From Acinetobacter bohemicus ANC 3994 (lineage in GTDB: Bacteria; Pseudomonadota; Gammaproteobacteria; Pseudomonadales; Moraxellaceae), in assembly GCF_000367925.1 (NCBI RefSeq), contig NZ_KB849176.1, positions 62,001 through 126,000 on the forward strand: a stretch of 64,000 bases of DNA, read 5' to 3'. Position numbers and translations under genes: made by a program. Positions 35,277 to 43,579 of this stretch are shown piece by piece. Below the pieces are notes generated by a model that had not been told where the DNA came from, did no database searches, and was given only the letters and a program-made list of their open reading frames with translations. Every line of letters begins with the position of its first letter. The first letter of the stretch is position 1.

Positions 35277-36890
35277 ATGGAAATCACAAACAATTGGATT
35301 TTACCCGCGCTGATCCTCGTACCGTTCATTGCAGGTTTTATTTGCTGGTTGGTTGATAAATTTGACCAGTATTTACCACGCTATATCGCATTATTCGGTA
35401 TGCTCATTACTTTGGGCTTAACGATCGCGCTTTGGCAAACAGGTACATTTACATATGAATTAGGCGCTAAAGTTCCGACTTGGTCTGCCGAATTCATGGT
35501 GCCTTGGATTCAAACTCTTGGCATTAACATTCACTTAGCGGTGGATGGTCTTTCACTGCTTATGGTTGGCTTGACTGCATTACTGGGTGTACTTGCAGTG
35601 GGCTGTTCATGGGGTGAAATTCAAAAGAATGTTGGCTTCTTCCACCTAAACCTTTTATGGTCGTTAGGTGGGGTGATCGGTGTATTCTTAGCGATTGATT
35701 TGTTCTTGTTCTTCTTCTTCTGGGAGATGATGCTGGTTCCAATCTATTTCTTGATTGCACTTTGGGGTCATAAAGGCGCAGATGGTAAATCTCGTGTTTA
35801 TGCTGCAACCAAATTCTTTATCTATACCCAAGTCGCTGGTTTAATCATGCTGATCGGTATCCTAGGCCTTGTGGTTTATGGTTACATGATGACAGGCATG
35901 ATTGGATTCGATTACAACTACTTGTTAGGTGTAGCGAATACGCTTGATGCGCAATTACCATCAGTGGCCTATGCCTTGATGATTTGTATGTTCATTGGTT
36001 TCGCTGTGAAACTTCCAGTGTTTCCATTGCATGGCTGGTTACCAGATGCACATGCTCAAGCACCAACAGCCGGTTCTGTTGACTTAGCGGGTATCTTGAT
36101 TAAGACTGCTGCATACGGTTTACTGCGTTTTGTTATTCCGTTCTTCCCAGCGGCTTCTGCACAATTTGCAGACATCGCGATCATCTTAGGTTTAATTGGT
36201 GTGTTCTACGGTGCTTGGTGTGCTTTCCAACAAACCGATATGAAACGCTTACTTGCTTACACTTCTATTTCGCACATGGGCTTTGTTTTACTTGCGCTTT
36301 ACGCAGGTAATATTCTGACGTTCCAAGGCTTAATGATTATGATGTTGGCACATGGTTTATCCTCTGCTGCATTGTTCATTATGTGTGGTCAAGTGTACGA
36401 ACGTTTACATACACGTGACTTACGTCAAATGGGCGGTATTCGTGGTCAATTCCAATACCTTTCATTCTTCCTCATGTTCTTTGTCGCTGCGCTTGTGGGT
36501 ATTCCAGGTTTAGGTAACTTTATTGGTGAATTCCTCATTTTGATGGGTTCATTCGGTAAATTCCCAATCTTTACCATTTTGGCTGCAATCAGTTTGGTTA
36601 TGGCAGGTCTTTACGGCTTAATCCTGATTCATAAAGCCTTGTTTGGTACGCCAAATGAAGAGCAAAAACAGCATTATACAAACCCATTGAAAGACTTAAA
36701 TGCACGTGAAATTGTTATTTTGCTCATTTGTGCGTTTGGTCTACTTTGGCTTGGTATTTTCCCACAAAGCTTCCTTGATATTTCAAATTCAAGCATGGCG
36801 TGGTTGGCAAATAGCTATATCCCAGTTCAAGAGACGGTTGAGGTTGTGCAACACGCAACCACTCAACTCGAAAATGTGGAGATCCAATAA
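35277..36890 (+). CDS. nuoM: NADH-quinone oxidoreductase subunit M
   Basis: Second antiporter-like subunit, 537 residues. The channel motifs WEMMLVPIYFLIALWG (membrane Glu), GWLPDAHAQAPTAGSVDLAG and KRLLAYTSISHMGFVLLAL are present. It lies one base after nuoL and three before nuoN. Confidence 0.97.
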   Translation: MEITNNWILPALILVPFIAGFICWLVDKFDQYLPRYIALFGMLITLGLTIALWQTGTFTYELGAKVPTWSAEFMVPWIQTLGINIHLAVDGLSLLMVGLTALLGVLAVGCSWGEIQKNVGFFHLNLLWSLGGVIGVFLAIDLFLFFFFWEMMLVPIYFLIALWGHKGADGKSRVYAATKFFIYTQVAGLIMLIGILGLVVYGYMMTGMIGFDYNYLLGVANTLDAQLPSVAYALMICMFIGFAVKLPVFPLHGWLPDAHAQAPTAGSVDLAGILIKTAAYGLLRFVIPFFPAASAQFADIAIILGLIGVFYGAWCAFQQTDMKRLLAYTSISHMGFVLLALYAGNILTFQGLMIMMLAHGLSSAALFIMCGQVYERLHTRDLRQMGGIRGQFQYLSFFLMFFVAALVGIPGLGNFIGEFLILMGSFGKFPIFTILAAISLVMAGLYGLILIHKALFGTPNEEQKQHYTNPLKDLNAREIVILLICAFGLLWLGIFPQSFLDISNSSMAWLANSYIPVQETVEVVQHATTQLENVEIQ

Positions 36891-36892
36891 GC

Positions 36893-38386
36893 ATGAACTT
36901 CACAATGTCATTTTCTGAACTTATGCCATTAGCTCCTGTGATGATCGTAGCTTTAACTGCGGTCATTGTGATGATTCTCACTTCAATTAAACGTAACCAC
37001 GATTTAATTGCAACAGCATCTGTGGTGGGTTTAAACCTTGCTGCGGCTTATATTCTGTTGGCCATGTTCGGTGGTGCTTTTGCACCGGCGAACGTGATGG
37101 GCATGTTTATGGTTGATCCATTTAGCTTGCTTTATCAATTGGTCATTTTAGTTGCGGCACTTGCTTGCTGTACCTTGTCGCATGCTTATATTGAAAGCTA
37201 TAACGATAACCGTGAAGAACTTTACATCTTAATGTTGTGTTCGGTTGCGGGTGCGATGTTAATGGTTTCAAGCTCTCACTATGCATCGTTCTTCATTAGC
37301 CTTGAGTTAATGTCGATTCCTGTATACGGTTTGTTGGCATATACGCATCAACGTTCGCAATCTTTAGAAGCGGGTATTAAATACCTTGTGCTTTCAGCCA
37401 CTGCTTCGGCAATGTTGTTGATGGGCATGGCATATATCTATGCTTATACTGGTTCATTGTCTTTCTATGACAACGTTCAAGCGTTAATGCAAGCGATTCA
37501 CCAACCAATGGTGGTTTTAGGTTTAGGCTTAATCATCTTTGCCGTAGCATTTAAATTGTCTCTTGCGCCATTTCATAAATGGACGCCAGACGTTTATGCC
37601 GGTGCACCAGCGCCAATCGCAACATTCCTTGCGACTGCGGCTAAAGTGGCAACCATTGGTTTGTTTGTACGTTATTTATTAACGTCAGGTGCAATCTTGG
37701 TCGATTCCATCGTAACCATCATCACGATTCTTGCGGTGCTTTCAATCTTGGTGGGTAACTTCCTTGCAGTACGTCAAGTCAACTTGAAACGTATTTTGGG
37801 TTACTCTTCAATTGCACATTTTGGTTATTTGTTGATTGGTTTAATCAGCATGACTTATGCAAGCCTTGGTAACGTAACGGTGTATGTGATTACTTATGTA
37901 CTTACAACCATCGGTGCTTTCGGTGCTGTAGCCTTAATGTCGAGTCCGTATAATAATGCGGATGAAGCACAAAGTTTAGCGGATTACCGTGGTTTGTTCT
38001 GGCGTCGTCCAGTATTGACTGCAACGTTGACAGTGATGATGCTGTCTCTTGCGGGTATTCCATTGACTGCGGGCTTCATTGGTAAGTTCTTGGTAGTAAT
38101 GGCTGCGGTTACAACGCAACATTGGTTCCTTGCGGCAATGATCGTGGTGGGTTCAGGTATTGGTTTGTACTATTACCTTCGTGTCATGATTGTGATGTAT
38201 ATGACTGCACCAGAAATACCACGTATTGATGCTGATAAACATTGGGGTCAAAAAGTGGGCGGTATTATGGTGCTTGCTGCTGCATTGGCGGTATTGGTGA
38301 TCGGTATTTATCCAGATCCAATCATTAAATTAGCGCTTCAAGCAGAAATTTTATCTCCATTACATTTTATGCTCTCGCAACAGTAA
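36893..38386 (+). CDS. nuoN: NADH-quinone oxidoreductase subunit N
   Basis: Third antiporter-like subunit and last gene of the operon, 497 residues. Motifs are SLELMSIPVYGLLAY, FHKWTPDVYAGAPAPIATFLATAAK and KRILGYSSIAHFGYLLIG. The ATG at 36893 or the one four codons later could be used; GGAG upstream is rather far away. A terminator follows. Confidence 0.97.
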   Translation: MNFTMSFSELMPLAPVMIVALTAVIVMILTSIKRNHDLIATASVVGLNLAAAYILLAMFGGAFAPANVMGMFMVDPFSLLYQLVILVAALACCTLSHAYIESYNDNREELYILMLCSVAGAMLMVSSSHYASFFISLELMSIPVYGLLAYTHQRSQSLEAGIKYLVLSATASAMLLMGMAYIYAYTGSLSFYDNVQALMQAIHQPMVVLGLGLIIFAVAFKLSLAPFHKWTPDVYAGAPAPIATFLATAAKVATIGLFVRYLLTSGAILVDSIVTIITILAVLSILVGNFLAVRQVNLKRILGYSSIAHFGYLLIGLISMTYASLGNVTVYVITYVLTTIGAFGAVALMSSPYNNADEAQSLADYRGLFWRRPVLTATLTVMMLSLAGIPLTAGFIGKFLVVMAAVTTQHWFLAAMIVVGSGIGLYYYLRVMIVMYMTAPEIPRIDADKHWGQKVGGIMVLAAALAVLVIGIYPDPIIKLALQAEILSPLHFMLSQQ

Positions 38387-38411
38387 TCTAAAAAAAAGAT
38401 TATTTTTTATT

Positions 38412-38440
38412 AAAAAGCCTCCTTACTTAGGGGGCTTTTT
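38412..38440 (+). terminator. Terminator of the nuo operon
   Basis: AAAAAGCCTCC and GGGGGCTTTTT arms with one G-T pair, ending in a T run, 25 bases after nuoN. Confidence 0.9.
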
Positions 38441-38509
38441 AGTTTATAAGCACTATAAAAAACATTTATACTAGGAGTAATTTTTATTTCATCTTTTAGG
38501 TGTTCTCCC

Positions 38510-39145
38510 GTGGCTATTCATGAAATCCGACATCCGCTTATTCGACATAAACTTGGTTTGCTACGCCGTGCAGACATTAGTACAAAAAATTTCCGCGAAT
38601 TAGCACAAGAAGTCACCATGCTTCTGACTTATGAAGCCACTAAAGATTTACCCGTATGTGACCATGAAATTGATGGTTGGAATGGTAAAGTGACTGTCGA
38701 CCGTATTGTGGGTAAAAAGATTACTGTTGTACCCATTTTACGTGCCGGTATTGGCATGTTAGATGGTTTCTTAAACTTGATTCCAAGTGCAAAAGTATCT
38801 GTTTTGGGCTTAGAGCGTGACGAAAAAACATTAGAAGCACGTACATACTATAAAAAATTGGTTCCAGATGTACAAAACCGTCTTGCGATGATTATCGATC
38901 CAATGTTAGCAACAGGTTCATCACTGGTTGCCGCGATTGATGTATTAAAAGCGAGCGGCTGTAAAGATATTCGTGTAATGGTATTGGTTGCTGCACCTGA
39001 AGGCATTAAACGTGTCGAAACTGCGCATCCTGATGTCATTATCTTTACTGCATCAATTGATGATGGCTTGAATGAACATGGTTATATCGTTCCGGGTTTG
39101 GGTGACGCTGGCGATAAAATTTTCGGTTCTGTACAAAAAGATTAA
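38510..39145 (+). CDS. upp: Uracil phosphoribosyltransferase
   Basis: Converts uracil and PRPP to UMP in pyrimidine salvage. The 211-residue sequence has the start MAIHEIRHPLIRHKLGLLR, VPILRAGIGMLDG, the PRPP loop MIIDPMLATGSSLVAAI, and the uracil-binding GYIVPGLGDAGDKIFG. The GTG start at 38510 gives the family N-terminus. It is transcribed alone. Together with the rut operon it gives this stretch both uracil breakdown and reuse. Confidence 0.97.
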   Translation: MAIHEIRHPLIRHKLGLLRRADISTKNFRELAQEVTMLLTYEATKDLPVCDHEIDGWNGKVTVDRIVGKKITVVPILRAGIGMLDGFLNLIPSAKVSVLGLERDEKTLEARTYYKKLVPDVQNRLAMIIDPMLATGSSLVAAIDVLKASGCKDIRVMVLVAAPEGIKRVETAHPDVIIFTASIDDGLNEHGYIVPGLGDAGDKIFGSVQKD

Positions 39146-39161
39146 TTTTTGAATTTGATCA

Positions 39162-39190
39162 GAAAGGAGGCTTTAAAAGCCTCTTTTTTA
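39162..39190 (+). terminator. Terminator of upp
   Basis: GAGGC and GCCTC arms in an AT-rich loop, followed by a T run. A similar block, with the same preceding GAATTTGATC, recurs after the next gene. Confidence 0.88.
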
Positions 39191-39229
39191 TATACTGTAT
39201 ATATGGCATTTTTAGAATAGGGCAGCAGC

Positions 39230-39523
39230 ATGAAAGATGAATTACAACAGGGCAAGATCAAACAGTACGACCCTGAAAAAGGCTTTGGTTTTATTGGTAC
39301 ACCTGAAGGGGATGTATTCTTCCACATTTCAGATTTCCCTGCGGCAGAAGGTGAGCCTAAACGTAATGAACGTGTGAAATTCGTGGCTGTTGAAAATGGC
39401 GAAAAGTTTAAAGCGGTTCGTATAGAACGTGTTGAAGACACATCTGCGAAAGCAAAAAAATCAAAAGTATCTACACATAATAAGTCGATTACATCAGCAT
39501 TATTGTCCAATTTAAGACGCTGA
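39230..39523 (+). CDS. Cold-shock-domain protein with a basic tail
   Basis: A 97-residue protein with one cold-shock domain: RNP1 KGFGFIG and RNP2 DVFFHISDF, as in nucleic-acid-binding Csp proteins, ending near residue 67. A Lys/Ser-rich basic tail of about 28 residues follows (TSAKAKKSKVS, then ALLSNLRR). It resembles the front part of the next gene, and both are followed by similar terminator blocks, which suggests tandem duplication. Probable RNA chaperone; specific role unknown. Confidence 0.88.
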   Translation: MKDELQQGKIKQYDPEKGFGFIGTPEGDVFFHISDFPAAEGEPKRNERVKFVAVENGEKFKAVRIERVEDTSAKAKKSKVSTHNKSITSALLSNLRR

Positions 39524-39568
39524 TTGCTTTGATTTTCATTCTTGCAATTTGCTTTTGAATTTGATCAT

Positions 39569-39595
39569 AAAAGAGGCTTTTTAGCCTCTTTTTTA
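39569..39595 (+). terminator. Terminator after the first cold-shock gene
   Basis: AAGAGGCT-TTTT-AGCCTCTT hairpin and T run. With the preceding GAATTTGATC (39557-39566) it repeats the upp terminator block. Confidence 0.9.
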
Positions 39596-39631
39596 TTACA
39601 ATATAGTCCATATAAAAATGAAGAGTTTATT

Positions 39632-40237
39632 ATGTTTCAAGAGGGGAAAATCAAAACTTATAATGAGGAACGCGGTTTTGGTTTTATTGAGATTGAAGGG
39701 CAGAGAAAAGATTTATTTTTTCATATTAAAGATTTTCCAAATAAAAATCTGCCACCTAAAATTGGTGAACAGTTAAAGTTTAGAGTTGTGGAAGAGCGTG
39801 GAAAACTCAAAGCCGATAATATCGTTCGTTTAGAGATCAAAATTGAGTCGGTTACGCATACGCCGCAAAGTCGAGCAAGAGTCAATCAAAAGCAGCATGA
39901 GCAACGTTTTAATCGAAAAGAAAAAAAGAATCGTGGATTTAATTTTATAAATCTTATCGTAGGATTTGTAATCGTCGGAATATTTAGTGCTATTTTCATT
40001 CCTTTAATCTCAGGAATATATCAAAGAGAAACTTTACGTAAACAACCTGCTCATGCTACGAAAACAATGAAAGTTATGGATAATGCTCAGATATTTACTT
40101 GTGATGGTCGAAAGCACTGCTCCGAAATGCATTCTTATGATGAGGCTGTATATTTTATCAATCACTGTCCTGGTACATTAATGGATGGAGATGGTGATGG
40201 GGAACCATGTGAAGAGCAATTTAAAAAGCGATGGTAA
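39632..40237 (+). CDS. Cold-shock domain, membrane helix and excalibur domain protein
   Basis: A 201-residue three-part protein. Residues 1-70 are a cold-shock domain (ERGFGFIEI and DLFFHIKDF). A basic linker follows, then one membrane helix near 112-133 (FINLIVGFVIVGIFSAIFIPLI). The last 45 residues are an excalibur domain: FTCDGRKHCSEM, FINHCPGTLMDGDGDGEPCE, with the Ca-binding-like Asp loop and four Cys. The cold-shock part would be cytoplasmic and the excalibur part periplasmic. The start is the ATG at 39632 (MFQEGKIK); the open frame upstream crosses a terminator and is rejected. Confidence 0.87.
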   Translation: MFQEGKIKTYNEERGFGFIEIEGQRKDLFFHIKDFPNKNLPPKIGEQLKFRVVEERGKLKADNIVRLEIKIESVTHTPQSRARVNQKQHEQRFNRKEKKNRGFNFINLIVGFVIVGIFSAIFIPLISGIYQRETLRKQPAHATKTMKVMDNAQIFTCDGRKHCSEMHSYDEAVYFINHCPGTLMDGDGDGEPCEEQFKKRW

Positions 40238-40264
40238 AAAAAGCGCCCTCTAGGCGCTTTTTTT
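40236..40264. terminator. Bidirectional terminator overlapping the stop codon
   Basis: AAAAAAAGCGCC and GGCGCTTTTTTT arms with a five-base loop. It serves the excalibur gene and the convergent LysR gene. Confidence 0.93.
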
Positions 40265-40278
40265 ATAATCAAAAATTT

Positions 40279-41163
40279 TTATTTTTCGCAGAATTTCATA
40301 AAAGCTTTTAAACCCGGCCCTTGGTATTTTTGGCGATGAACTAACATAAATAAAGGACGAGTAAGTTGCCAGAACGGTGTTTCTAAAATGACCAACTGAC
40401 CTTTTTCAAGTAAAGGCTCAATGGCAAGTTTAGAAATACAAGACATCCCAATACCCCCTGCGACAATTTTCAGAATCGCTTCATTATGACCTAGGGTTAA
40501 ACGGATATTGGCATCGGGTAAATCTTTCAGAATCGCATTATCAAAAACTTCACGCGTACCTGAACCTTCTTCACGTAAAATCCACTGTATAGCCACAGAT
40601 TCAAAGTCAGCAGGGGTCAGTGGACGTCCGAGTTGTGCCAGTGGATGATTAGGCGAACAACACACCGCAAGTTCATCATCGCGCCAGTGAATACATTGCA
40701 ATTGCGGTAAATGGCATGAACCTTCAATCAGTGCTAAATCCAACTGAAATTGATTCACCGCTTCAATCATTTGGCGGGTATTGCCGACTTGAAGTTGCAA
40801 ATGTGCTTGCGGTTGAACCTGTAAGAAGTCTGCCATCAGATCAGGCATCAGGTAATCACTGATGGTCAGTGTTGCACCTAGTCTTAAGTCGATGCTTTGT
40901 AACTCGCCTTTAGCGGCTTGTTCAAAAGCATCACAACGCCCTAGAATCTCTAAAGCCTGTGGCAGTAAAAAACGCCCTAAGTCATTGAGTTGTAGGCGCT
41001 TACCCAAGCGGTCAAACAGTGGAGCACCTAAGCCATCTTCTAAGTCTGCTAAAGCCATACTTGCAGCACTTTGAGTGAGTTTTACGGCATCACTGGCTTT
41101 GGTTACTGTGCCTTCTTGAGCGACCGCTACAAAAACAGCCAACTGGCGTAAAGTCATGCGCAT
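40279..41163 (-). CDS. LysR-type regulator, FinR-like by context
   Basis: A 294-residue LysR-family regulator: an N-terminal winged helix (LRQLAVFVAVAQEGTVTKASDAVKLTQSAASMALADLE) and a C-terminal effector-binding domain (LRLGATLTISDYLMPDLMADF, LALIEGSC, GIGMSCISKLA). It is divergent from the ferredoxin-NADP reductase gene, 85 bases apart. In Pseudomonas the LysR regulator FinR is divergent from fpr and activates it under oxidative stress, so a FinR-like role is likely. Family certain, target inferred. Confidence 0.85.
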   Translation of the reverse strand: MRMTLRQLAVFVAVAQEGTVTKASDAVKLTQSAASMALADLEDGLGAPLFDRLGKRLQLNDLGRFLLPQALEILGRCDAFEQAAKGELQSIDLRLGATLTISDYLMPDLMADFLQVQPQAHLQLQVGNTRQMIEAVNQFQLDLALIEGSCHLPQLQCIHWRDDELAVCCSPNHPLAQLGRPLTPADFESVAIQWILREEGSGTREVFDNAILKDLPDANIRLTLGHNEAILKIVAGGIGMSCISKLAIEPLLEKGQLVILETPFWQLTRPLFMLVHRQKYQGPGLKAFMKFCEK

Positions 41164-41248
41164 GAATAGAGCCTTAACATTTAAAAAATATTAATAAATT
41201 ATGTTGGCATGCTACCATGAGCGCAGTCTTTCATGCCACGTTGAAATC

Positions 41249-42010
41249 ATGTCAATTGAAAAATTTAGCTTAGAAAAAGTCTTATCTATACATCGTTGGA
41301 CCAATACCTTATTCAGTTTTACCATGACACGACCTGCACATTTTAAATTTACCGCAGGGCAGTTTGCGCGTATTGGTTTAAAAGTGGGAGATGAACTGGT
41401 GGTTCGGGCTTATTCCGTGGTGTCATCACCTTTCGATGAAACCTTGGAATTCTTTTCAATTGTCGTGCCTGAAGGTGCATTCACCTCGAATTTACAGCAC
41501 TTACAGGTTGGCGATGAACTGTACTTAGAAAAAATTCCATATGGATTTTTAACACTGGCACGTTATCAATTGCCTTTACCGCATGATTTATGGTTATTGG
41601 CGACAGGTACAGGTTTAGCCCCTTTTATTTCCATGCTGCAAGATTTTGACACGTGGTCAAAATATAAAAAAATCAATTTGGTTTATAGTGTCCGTACCGC
41701 GTCCGAACTGGCTTATGCCACACGTATTGAGGAAATTGCAGCAACTTTTGGTGAAGGGCATAGCGGTTTTAAATTTGTGCCGATTATCACCCGTGATCCG
41801 AATGCAGCATTACATGATCGTCTACCTGTGCTGATTGAAAATGGTGAGTTAGAAAAAGCAGTTGGATTAGCGTTAAATGCAGAAACCAGCCATATAATGC
41901 TGTGTGGTAATCCACAAATGGTGGAAGACACCAAAGAAGCCTTGAAAGCACGTGGTTTAATAATGAATCGACGTGGTGAAGGCAATATTGCTGTTGAAAA
42001 TTATTGGTAA
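41249..42010 (+). CDS. fpr: Ferredoxin-NADP(+) reductase
   Basis: A 253-residue FAD enzyme moving electrons between NADPH and ferredoxin or flavodoxin. The FAD motif is RAYSVVSSP, the NADP-binding GTGLAPFISMLQDF and the late HIMLCGNPQMVEDTKEAL. The C-terminus ends NIAVENYW with a final aromatic residue. The ATG at 41249 gives the family N-terminus MSIEKFSLEKVLSIHRW; the frame is open further upstream. The divergent LysR gene probably regulates it. Confidence 0.93.
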   Translation: MSIEKFSLEKVLSIHRWTNTLFSFTMTRPAHFKFTAGQFARIGLKVGDELVVRAYSVVSSPFDETLEFFSIVVPEGAFTSNLQHLQVGDELYLEKIPYGFLTLARYQLPLPHDLWLLATGTGLAPFISMLQDFDTWSKYKKINLVYSVRTASELAYATRIEEIAATFGEGHSGFKFVPIITRDPNAALHDRLPVLIENGELEKAVGLALNAETSHIMLCGNPQMVEDTKEALKARGLIMNRRGEGNIAVENYW

Positions 42011-42144
42011 AAGCTTGATCAAAAAAAATCCCTCTACTTATGAGTAATGCCATTCAGTTAAGGGTTTTAGAAATAAAGTCCTTAGTTTTTAGTTATTCAT
42101 GACGGAGTCTTACCGTTTTGGATCAGGTATTTGGAGCTCGTTCG

Positions 42145-42274
42145 TTCTTTTGTTACGCCAAAAGAACCAAAAACATTTGTCATCCGCAAAACTCGTCAAA
42201 TCCCTTTTATTGATTAATAAATCGCAGAAACCTTACTTTTTAAAATAGTTTTGCCTCAAACAGTTGCGGATGAC
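42145..42274. repeat. Intergenic inverted-repeat element
   Basis: Contains TTCTTTTG-ttacgc-CAAAAGAA (42145-42166) and a wider pair, GTCATCCGCAA (42179-42189) with TTGCGGATGAC (42264-42274), enclosing 74 bases. No gene lies in the 367-base spacer. The text around the first palindrome resembles a sequence I recall as scattered in Acinetobacter genomes. Possible decayed mobile or REP-like element. Confidence 0.6.
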
Positions 42275-42311
42275 GTTTCCGTGTATCGAATAACATTATG
42301 AATTTAAAAAT

Positions 42312-42347
42312 AAAATGCCAGTCAATTTCTTAACTGACTGGCATTTT
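42312..42347 (-). terminator. Terminator of the minus-strand gene at 42378
   Basis: Perfect 13-base arms AAAATGCCAGTCA and TGACTGGCATTTT, with a T-rich stretch following on the minus strand. Confidence 0.9.
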
Positions 42348-42377
42348 CTACTTATGAGGGATTTTTTTATTCATTTT

Positions 42378-42800
42378 TTAATGCACGAACATATCGATAT
42401 ATTCACGGATTTCTTGAATAGCCGTTTCGACATCGGCTGTGAGCCATGTCGGTTCAAATAATCCTGAATAATGTTCAAGACGATCTTGTGGAACAACCAA
42501 ACGAATTGGACATTCTTCTTCTAATAAGCGCCAAGGGATGATCGGGACTTCATTGTCTAAAAAAGGGGCAATATTACGAATATCAATCACCATTGCATTG
42601 ATGCATTCGGGAAAAGGCATCACTGAAAATTCTTCAGTACGGCGGCGAAAATATTCCAAGTCACCCCATTTAAGCACGTAGCTTGGTTTGTTAAATTCAA
42701 TAATACCAATTAGATGTTCATCACGAGTGTAATGCAAGCAACATTGATGAGTGACATCAGTGTCCAAATCAAGCGTTACAGATTGTTGACGATACGCCAT
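42378..42800 (-). CDS. Conserved-looking cytoplasmic protein, unknown
   Basis: A soluble protein of 140 residues, without membrane segments. It starts MAYRQQSVTLDLDTD in the frame chosen here; a TTG at 42824 and an ATG at 42815 are alternatives. A TATAAT box on the minus strand (42838-42833) lies just upstream and favours the shorter form. Visible features are a Cys pair (HQCCLHY) and a central VLKWGDLEYFRRR segment. I do not recognise the family. Confidence 0.7.
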   Translation of the reverse strand: MAYRQQSVTLDLDTDVTHQCCLHYTRDEHLIGIIEFNKPSYVLKWGDLEYFRRRTEEFSVMPFPECINAMVIDIRNIAPFLDNEVPIIPWRLLEEECPIRLVVPQDRLEHYSGLFEPTWLTADVETAIQEIREYIDMFVH

Positions 42801-43107
42801 AAAGTTAAGCAGCATGAAAAACAAGGTGCATAATTATAGCTCATTTTCGCTTTTTCAGCAGCAAAAGCATTGTTCATTTTTATTCCTTATAAAAGATCAG
42901 CCTTTGCTTGATTTATTTTTCTTAGAGTACAAGCTGAAAGTATTTTTTAAATCCGTTTCTTAAACGCGATGAGGGTTTCTGTTTTTGCATCCCTTTACAA
43001 ATTTACATGTATTCACCATCTCACTATGCTTTTATACACAACAGCGCAATAATTGTTGTTAGCATAAAATTACGAGGGAGAATATTTAAAAATAGAGGGG
43101 AAAATTT

Positions 43108-43347
43108 ATGACACATGATTTTAATAAACCACCTCATGTCATTAGTGCAGAAGAAAAAACGCACAAGAAAAGAGTACCTGTATATATTTTAATTCTTATT
43201 GGTATTTTCTTTATTGCATTACTTGCCTATATGTTTGCAGATAGAGCGCCATCGGCCACTGATGCAGCTCCTAATGCTTCTACTCAGCCTGCAACTCCAA
43301 ACAATACAACCACAGGTAGCGATAAGGATAGCGCAAAAGGCTATTAA
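43108..43347 (+). CDS. Small single-pass membrane protein, unknown
   Basis: A 79-residue protein with a basic stretch (EEKTHKKRVP), one strong helix at residues 25-44 (VYILILIGIFFIALLAYMFA), and a low-complexity tail rich in Ala, Pro, Thr and Asn. By the positive-inside rule the tail is periplasmic. A GAGGGG ribosome site precedes the ATG. It lies upstream of the CmpX-like gene, from which a terminator divides it. Confidence 0.75.
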   Translation: MTHDFNKPPHVISAEEKTHKKRVPVYILILIGIFFIALLAYMFADRAPSATDAAPNASTQPATPNNTTTGSDKDSAKGY

Positions 43348-43378
43348 CTGACTGACCATTTAATTTATCTTTTTATTC

Positions 43379-43409
43379 AAGCCCTAATCTGCAAAGACTG
43401 GGGCTTTTT
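43379..43409 (+). terminator. Terminator after the 79-residue gene
   Basis: AAGCCC and GGGCTT arms extended by partial pairing, then a T run. Confidence 0.75.
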
Positions 43410-43579
43410 GCAATCTAATGTGCCATTTTGTTGTATTTGTGATGGTTAGTGTTGATTAAAAAACGATCAAAACCTAATGTGTTTTGAATGGCATTATTTT
43501 AGGTGGAGTTCACTCAAGAGAACCGCATGCTTTTTACACAGTAAGACTTCAATAAGTAATAACAAGAGGAAATGACAAC

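Noticed and set aside
39542..39631. Upstream extension of the excalibur gene
   Set aside because: It runs through the terminator of the preceding gene.
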